Shown here one piece after another: positions 14,784-18,740 of a stretch of DNA of 18,740 nucleotides (within the stretch, counting starts at the first letter, position 1; every line of letters begins with the position of its first letter). This DNA comes from Bacteroidota bacterium (GTDB taxonomy: Bacteria > Bacteroidota > Bacteroidia > Bacteroidales > Prolixibacteraceae): positions 1 through 18,740 of the forward strand of contig JAUYEQ010000580.1 in assembly GCA_030691295.1 (NCBI GenBank). The letters are read 5' to 3'. The translations under genes and the position numbers were made by a program. The notes under the pieces are model-generated. The model saw only the letters and a program-made list of their open reading frames with translations. It was not told the origin of the DNA and made no database searches.

Positions 14784-16334
14784 TTAATGTGCAGAAACAA
14801 AATTCATCCAGTTGCTTTCTTCCTGATAATCTCCAACCACCATGGTTTGATTACTGAAATTGAAATGCTGAAACAATGAAGTAATTTCCTGCTTAAGGAA
14901 TACTAATCCATTATTGATCAAATCGCTTCTGTATCCTTTTTCACCCATATTGACCACCATTTCGAAAGAAACAATACGACCAAGGATTTGCCCCAATTCA
15001 ACCATTTTTCTTTGTGGAAGTTCCAGGTTCAACTCAAAATCAAGCATTTCTTTCATCGAAGGTGCTGATTTTGAAGTCAGGTTGAAGTCTTTCAGGAATT
15101 GGTAAAGGTTGCTTTCTTTGGTTTTCTTCATCATTTTCACCAAATTCTCGGAAATTTGTGCGTACAAAATATCGTTCGATCCTTCGAAAATCTGGAACGG
15201 ACGGCTATCAGTAATACTTCTTCCGGCGATGTGGCTTAGCTTGTAAGCCTGTGCGCCTACGAGTTGAGTAGCCGATTGTGCGGCTTCCTGCATAAGGTCA
15301 GTAACAACACTTTTTACTGAATTGGCTTCAAATCCGTGTGGGAAGAGGTCGATTTCGAGACCGGCCTTCTCACTGCTGTTGGCACACATGGCCGAACAAA
15401 TGGTGTAGGATGCCTGAAGTCGTCCCAATCGCTGTTGAACCTGATCGTAAGTGAACAATGATTTACCTCCTACCAGACGTCGGTTGACGTGCGCAATTGA
15501 TTCATCCAGCAAGCGCTGTATGAAACCCATTGCCATGCCGGGAAATTGCATCCGGCTGCGGTGCAGCAAGTCGAGCATCATTTTCACTCCGGTGGATTTC
15601 GGCACTAATCTTTGCAATTTTGGTATCAGAACATCCAGTCTGTTTCTTCCATAAGGAATCTGGAATAATCCAAGGTTCTCGTAAAATTCTTCAACCACAA
15701 TATTTTGGCCGGGACTGTTCACGTCGCAAATGAAGAAGTCGATGTCGCGTTTCAAGTCGCCAGACTGGCTTTTTTCGCGCGCAGTTAATAACCAAAATTC
15801 GGCCCAACCTGTAAGTCCGGCCCAATGCTTGGTTCCCTGAAGATGGTATTTTCCATTATTTTCTGAAAAGGAAGTTTGCATATTTAATGCATCACTGCCA
15901 AAGTCTGGTTCGGTAATCATCAGTCCGCCCATATTTTGATGTTTCAGGAAACGTTCAAAAACGGGAGCTTTGGCTTCTTCCTGTGCATATTTTGCAACTG
16001 GCTGAAGAAATAAAGCTGAATTGATCCCCATAGTGAGTGATAAAGCCAGTGATTCATAGGAAGTTGCAGCCAGTAGCGCAATGGCCTCCTCCATTTTGCA
16101 ACCCCTTCCTCCGTATTCAGTTGGGATTCCGACTGCCAATGGATTTAAGTCCATGATTTCGCGCATTACGAAAGGCGGCATTCCCCGCTTAACAGCCATT
16201 TGATCAATATCTGCACGGTCGTGATAAACGAGTTTCATCCGTGCTTTTAAATTGTTCAGAAACTCGCCGAATGGGATATTTTGCACATTCAGTTCAGAAA
16301 TTGGGTTTTCATCTTTAAGATTTGCCTGATTCAT
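14784..16334 (-). CDS. Acyl-CoA dehydrogenase family protein
   Basis: A 516-residue flavoenzyme of the acyl-CoA dehydrogenase fold, longer than the usual 380 or so because of a C-terminal helical extension of over 100 residues. The N-terminal helical domain runs to about residue 130. The beta-domain carries the flavin signature MITEPDFGSDA and the GTKHWAGLTGWAEFW segment, and the C-terminal four-helix domain contains LVGAQAY and the FEGSND motif. Glu384 in that motif aligns with the catalytic base of medium-chain enzymes. The expected reaction is alpha,beta-dehydrogenation of an acyl-CoA with electrons passed to an electron-transfer flavoprotein; chain-length or substrate class cannot be read. 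No electron-transfer flavoprotein or beta-oxidation genes are adjacent. The 206-base gap to the divergent adaptor gene shows no clear promoter box for it. Confidence 0.9.
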   Translation of the reverse strand: MNQANLKDENPISELNVQNIPFGEFLNNLKARMKLVYHDRADIDQMAVKRGMPPFVMREIMDLNPLAVGIPTEYGGRGCKMEEAIALLAATSYESLALSLTMGINSALFLQPVAKYAQEEAKAPVFERFLKHQNMGGLMITEPDFGSDALNMQTSFSENNGKYHLQGTKHWAGLTGWAEFWLLTAREKSQSGDLKRDIDFFICDVNSPGQNIVVEEFYENLGLFQIPYGRNRLDVLIPKLQRLVPKSTGVKMMLDLLHRSRMQFPGMAMGFIQRLLDESIAHVNRRLVGGKSLFTYDQVQQRLGRLQASYTICSAMCANSSEKAGLEIDLFPHGFEANSVKSVVTDLMQEAAQSATQLVGAQAYKLSHIAGRSITDSRPFQIFEGSNDILYAQISENLVKMMKKTKESNLYQFLKDFNLTSKSAPSMKEMLDFELNLELPQRKMVELGQILGRIVSFEMVVNMGEKGYRSDLINNGLVFLKQEITSLFQHFNFSNQTMVVGDYQEESNWMNFVSAH

Positions 16335-16449
16335 TGATCTCTATGTATTTTGTTCAGAAATGTTTCCTTGTGGTTTGATTTGATACCCAAAGAATTTTAA
16401 ATTGTTAAAACACGATAACATACAAGCCTGCTGAATGTTTTTGTATTTA

Positions 16450-16467
16450 ATTTCAATCGGCTGAAAT
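16450..16467. promoter_or_regulatory. Inverted repeat upstream of the efflux adaptor gene
   Basis: ATTTCA and TGAAAT flank a 6-base spacer in the divergent gap, about 75 bases before the adaptor start. An 18-bp dyad here could be an operator, possibly for the TetR-type protein encoded at 18111-18725. The link is a guess based on proximity. Confidence 0.2.
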
Positions 16468-16501
16468 ATTGGGTTCTTTTTCATATAAGGTGTAATTTTT
16501 A

Positions 16502-16509
16502 AAAGTTTG
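16502..16509 (+). promoter_or_regulatory. Near-consensus -7 box for the efflux adaptor gene
   Basis: AAAGTTTG differs from TAnnTTTG at the first base and lies 31 bases before the ATG, the same spacing as at efp. Confidence 0.3.
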
Positions 16510-16540
16510 CCCAGACAGATAAGTCAAAATTCAAAAGAAT

Positions 16541-17872
16541 ATGAAGAAGAAGTCAAATAAATTTTTGCCATACATTATTGGTTTGGCAGTTATCCTTATA
16601 ATTGTTTTGGTTGTTGGTAAAAAACAGGGCTGGTTTGGTAAAGACTTTGAAATTAATGTTGCAACTAAAGTCGTTGAAAGCAAGACCATTACCGAGTTGA
16701 TAACAGCCAATGGCAAGGTTCAGCCCAAAACCGAGGTGAAAATAAGCCCTGATGTTTCAGGAGAAATTATTGATTTGCAAATTGCAGAAGGAGCTGAAGT
16801 TAAAAAAGGCCAGCTTCTGATGGTGATCAAGCCAGATATGTACGTTCAGGCATACAACAGGGCACAGGCTAGTTTTAGTTCATCGCAGGCTCGATTGGCA
16901 CAAACCGAAGCTCGCTTAATCGAAAGCGAACTTGCATTTAAGCGCGCCAGCACACTTTTTAAACAGGATGCAATTCCGGTATCGGATTTTGAAACAGTGC
17001 AAGCTTCGTTTAAAGTTGCACAATCGGAAGTAAAAGCGGCGCAGTTTGCGGTTAAATCAGCCGAAGCATCGGTTGCCGAAGCCCAGGAACAGCTCGTGAA
17101 AACCAAAATTTATGCGCCAATGGACGGTACTGTTTCACGTTTAAATGTTGAAAAAGGCGAACGCGTGGTTGGAACCAATATGTATGCAGGTACTGAGACG
17201 ATGGTTATTGCCAATCTCAACCTGATGGAAGTTAAAGTTGATGTGAACGAGAATGATATTGTGCGTGTTCACCTGAACGACACTGCTTTGGTGGAAGTTG
17301 ATGCCTATTTGGGTCGCAAGTTTAAAGGAATTGTTACTGAAATTGCAAATTCTGCAAATGTGGTGGGTGGTTCAACCGATCAGGTGACCAACTTCAGTGT
17401 AAAAATATTATTGCTTGCCGAATCATACAATGACCTTACTGATAGTGTGTCCGGAAGGAAATATCCTTTTCGTCCCGGAATGTCGGCAACTGTTGATATT
17501 CAGACAGAAACGAGGCTAAATGTAATTACAGTTCCGATTCAGGCTGTTACTACCCGTGCATTGAAAGGAAATGGCAAACCGGAACCCAAAGCGGAAGAAG
17601 CAGAGAAGGAAGAGGAAACAGGTACAGAGCAAGTGGCGAAGGCCGATCAGGAAGAAAAAGTAGAGGTAGTATTTATTTATTTGGATGGGAAAGTTTACAA
17701 GAGACCGGTTAAGACCGGAATTCAGGATAGTCAGAATATTGAGATTCTGGAAGGTGTAAGCGCTGGCGACGAAGTTGTTTTTGCACCGTTCAATGCCATC
17801 AATAAATTGCTGAACGATAGCTCGAAAGTAAAAAAGGTGGACGAGAAAGAATTGTTTAAAGTGAAAGAGTAG
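16541..17872 (+). CDS. MacA/HlyD-type efflux periplasmic adaptor
   Basis: A 443-residue membrane-fusion protein that would link an inner-membrane transporter to a TolC-type outer-membrane channel. The N-terminal membrane anchor spans about residues 9-26. The first lipoyl half (about 66-98, VSGEIIDLQIAEGAEVKKGQ), a long Ala/Gln/Glu-rich coiled-coil hairpin (about 103-186), the second lipoyl half (KIYAPMDGTVSRLNVEKGERV), a beta-barrel domain and a membrane-proximal domain follow in the normal order. A strongly charged, low-complexity insert (about 346-376, Glu/Lys/Pro-rich) interrupts the last domain. This architecture usually sits beside a MacB-like ABC transporter or an RND pump plus TolC, none of which is in the window. 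The next gene, 22 bases on, encodes a tiny membrane protein instead. Confidence 0.92.
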   Translation: MKKKSNKFLPYIIGLAVILIIVLVVGKKQGWFGKDFEINVATKVVESKTITELITANGKVQPKTEVKISPDVSGEIIDLQIAEGAEVKKGQLLMVIKPDMYVQAYNRAQASFSSSQARLAQTEARLIESELAFKRASTLFKQDAIPVSDFETVQASFKVAQSEVKAAQFAVKSAEASVAEAQEQLVKTKIYAPMDGTVSRLNVEKGERVVGTNMYAGTETMVIANLNLMEVKVDVNENDIVRVHLNDTALVEVDAYLGRKFKGIVTEIANSANVVGGSTDQVTNFSVKILLLAESYNDLTDSVSGRKYPFRPGMSATVDIQTETRLNVITVPIQAVTTRALKGNGKPEPKAEEAEKEEETGTEQVAKADQEEKVEVVFIYLDGKVYKRPVKTGIQDSQNIEILEGVSAGDEVVFAPFNAINKLLNDSSKVKKVDEKELFKVKE

Positions 17873-17894
17873 GCAGTAAAAACAAAATACTACT

Positions 17895-18086
17895 ATGAAA
17901 CAATTAGCATCGATACCCGCTGGAATGATTTTTCTGGTATTTGCCATACTGATTGACCGGTTTTTACCACAAAACAACTTTCTTGATTTTCTGGCAGGGA
18001 TGTGTACAGGTTTGTCGATAGTGCTGAATGTCCGCTACGTTTTAGCCATTGCAAAAAACAAACAGTTAAAGTTAAAGGCGAACTAA
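17895..18086 (+). CDS. Small two-helix membrane protein
   Basis: A 63-residue protein I do not recognise as a named family. It has two hydrophobic segments (about residues 4-23 and 31-52) joined by a short polar turn (DRFLPQNN) and a basic tail, so both termini are probably cytoplasmic. It begins 22 bases after the adaptor stop and ends just ahead of a strong terminator, so it is almost certainly on the adaptor transcript. Real coding is supported by this placement, the tidy membrane layout and the ATG in an A-rich context. A role as an accessory to the efflux adaptor is possible but unsupported by motif. Confidence 0.7.
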   Translation: MKQLASIPAGMIFLVFAILIDRFLPQNNFLDFLAGMCTGLSIVLNVRYVLAIAKNKQLKLKAN

Positions 18087-18088
18087 TA

Positions 18089-18127
18089 AAAATAGGCTGA
18101 ACATCCTTGCTCAGCCTATTTTATTTT
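18089..18127. terminator. Perfect 12-bp bidirectional terminator overlapping the tetR end
   Basis: AAAATAGGCTGA (18089-18100) and its exact complement (18111-18122) enclose a 10-base loop, with a T-rich tail on the plus side. On the minus strand one arm is coding: it holds the last codons and the TGA stop of the TetR-type gene. It separates the convergent adaptor unit and regulator. Confidence 0.9.
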
Positions 18128-18725
18128 TGGCAATCCCGTAAAACAGAATATTCAACATTTCATCCACAGACTTCCGGATTTCTTCGTCGGTAAGGTTTTT
18201 AAGTATCAGCGGAACCTCAAATCCCTGAAGGATAGTGACGATTGTTTTTGCTGTAAGTTCGGGGTTTGCGATTGAAAATTCACCCTTTTCAATGCCTTCA
18301 AAAAGTAAATATTTTATCTGCATGATTTCATTTTCGAAATGCTCATTTCGGAAATTGTTTACAAAGTATAAGTTGTCGAGCAGGTCGTTTTTGATGGCTT
18401 CATAATAGTTGACAACCATTTTCAAGGTCTGCATCCGCACATAAATGTATGTTTTAAGCTTTAATTTCGAATCGCTGATCTGGTTAATTTGCTCCTGAAT
18501 TGCTTGTTTCCTTATCTCAGTTTCAGCATCAATTACGGCTTTAAATATTTCATCTTTACTTTTAAAGTAATAATAGATCGTACTTTTCCCTTTTCGTGCT
18601 TCCCGGGCGATGTCGTCCAAAGCTGTTTTTTTGTAACCGAAACGTGCAAATACCAATCGGGCTGCCTGAACAACTTGCTCCCTTACTTCGTCATTCCCTA
18701 TATTTTGTGTGTCGTTTTCCATCAT
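18111..18725 (-). CDS. TetR/AcrR family transcriptional regulator
   Basis: A 204-residue one-component repressor. The N-terminal DNA-binding domain (about residues 15-62) shows the family pattern: AARLVFARFGYKKTALDDIA, then the recognition helix region GKSTIYYYFKSKDEIF. The remainder (about 70-200) is an all-helical ligand and dimer domain of TetR_C type, with no recognisable ligand pocket. Two adjacent Met codons (18725 and 18722) could start it, and the first is used here. The gene converges on the efflux adaptor gene, and such regulators often control efflux genes, but its operator and targets are not shown by sequence. Its upstream region is cut off by the window end 15 bases before the start, so a transporter operon may lie just beyond. 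Confidence 0.93.
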   Translation of the reverse strand: MMENDTQNIGNDEVREQVVQAARLVFARFGYKKTALDDIAREARKGKSTIYYYFKSKDEIFKAVIDAETEIRKQAIQEQINQISDSKLKLKTYIYVRMQTLKMVVNYYEAIKNDLLDNLYFVNNFRNEHFENEIMQIKYLLFEGIEKGEFSIANPELTAKTIVTILQGFEVPLILKNLTDEEIRKSVDEMLNILFYGIAKNKIG

Positions 18726-18740
18726 TTTGTTCGTTAGTAC

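Noticed and set aside
17516..17977. 153-codon frame antisense to the end of the efflux adaptor
   Set aside because: It is the complement of a well-supported coding region, with a Phe/Cys-rich composition typical of a shadow frame.

Overview
The window reads as ordinary chromosome of a Bacteroidota bacterium, most plausibly of the order Bacteroidales or Marinilabiliales (the order is inference). The pointers are a PorZ-like type IX secretion protein, A-rich start contexts without Shine-Dalgarno sequences, and boxes matching the Bacteroidota -7 consensus TAnnTTTG ahead of several genes. Base composition is moderately AT-rich and even. I see no phage, insertion sequence, CRISPR array, tRNA or rRNA.

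Layout. 1-0.7 kb: efp (+), closed by a terminator it shares with the convergent leftward block. 0.7-5.2 kb (-): cvpA-like membrane protein, tyrS, a Wzz-like chain-length protein and an O-antigen ligase/polymerase, the last two only 3 bases apart. 5.35-6.87 kb (+): a GH3-family adenylating enzyme. 6.94-11.2 kb (+): a tight run of deoxynucleoside kinase, rdgB (XTP/dITP diphosphatase), porZ and recO, with two TAATG stop/start overlaps and then a 12-base gap. 11.3-12.5 kb (+): an aminotransferase-fold protein whose PLP-binding residues are replaced. 12.7-13.7 kb (+): a lone xylose-binding-type lipoprotein ending at a bidirectional terminator. 13.77-16.33 kb (-): acyl-CoA dehydrogenase, a tiny degenerate GIY-YIG protein and a SPOR-domain lipoprotein. 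16.5-18.1 kb (+): a MacA/HlyD-type efflux adaptor and a 63-residue membrane protein, convergent with a TetR-type regulator (-) across a perfect 12-bp hairpin.

How the genes connect. PorZ belongs to the surface attachment complex of type IX secretion and binds anionic LPS in Porphyromonas; the Wzz and O-antigen ligase pair in the same window could supply such a polysaccharide, though that link is inference. Deoxynucleoside kinase, RdgB and RecO form a DNA-precursor and repair theme in the operon that also carries porZ.

Most genes are housekeeping. The parts that deserve attention are two apparent pseudoenzymes: the aminotransferase homologue at 11314-12489, which keeps its scaffold but has lost the Schiff-base lysine and other PLP contacts, and the small GIY-YIG protein at 14421-14666, which lacks the catalytic Arg and Glu. 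Next are a sugar-binding lipoprotein and an efflux adaptor, each without transporter partners in the window, and a G8 tract inside rdgB.
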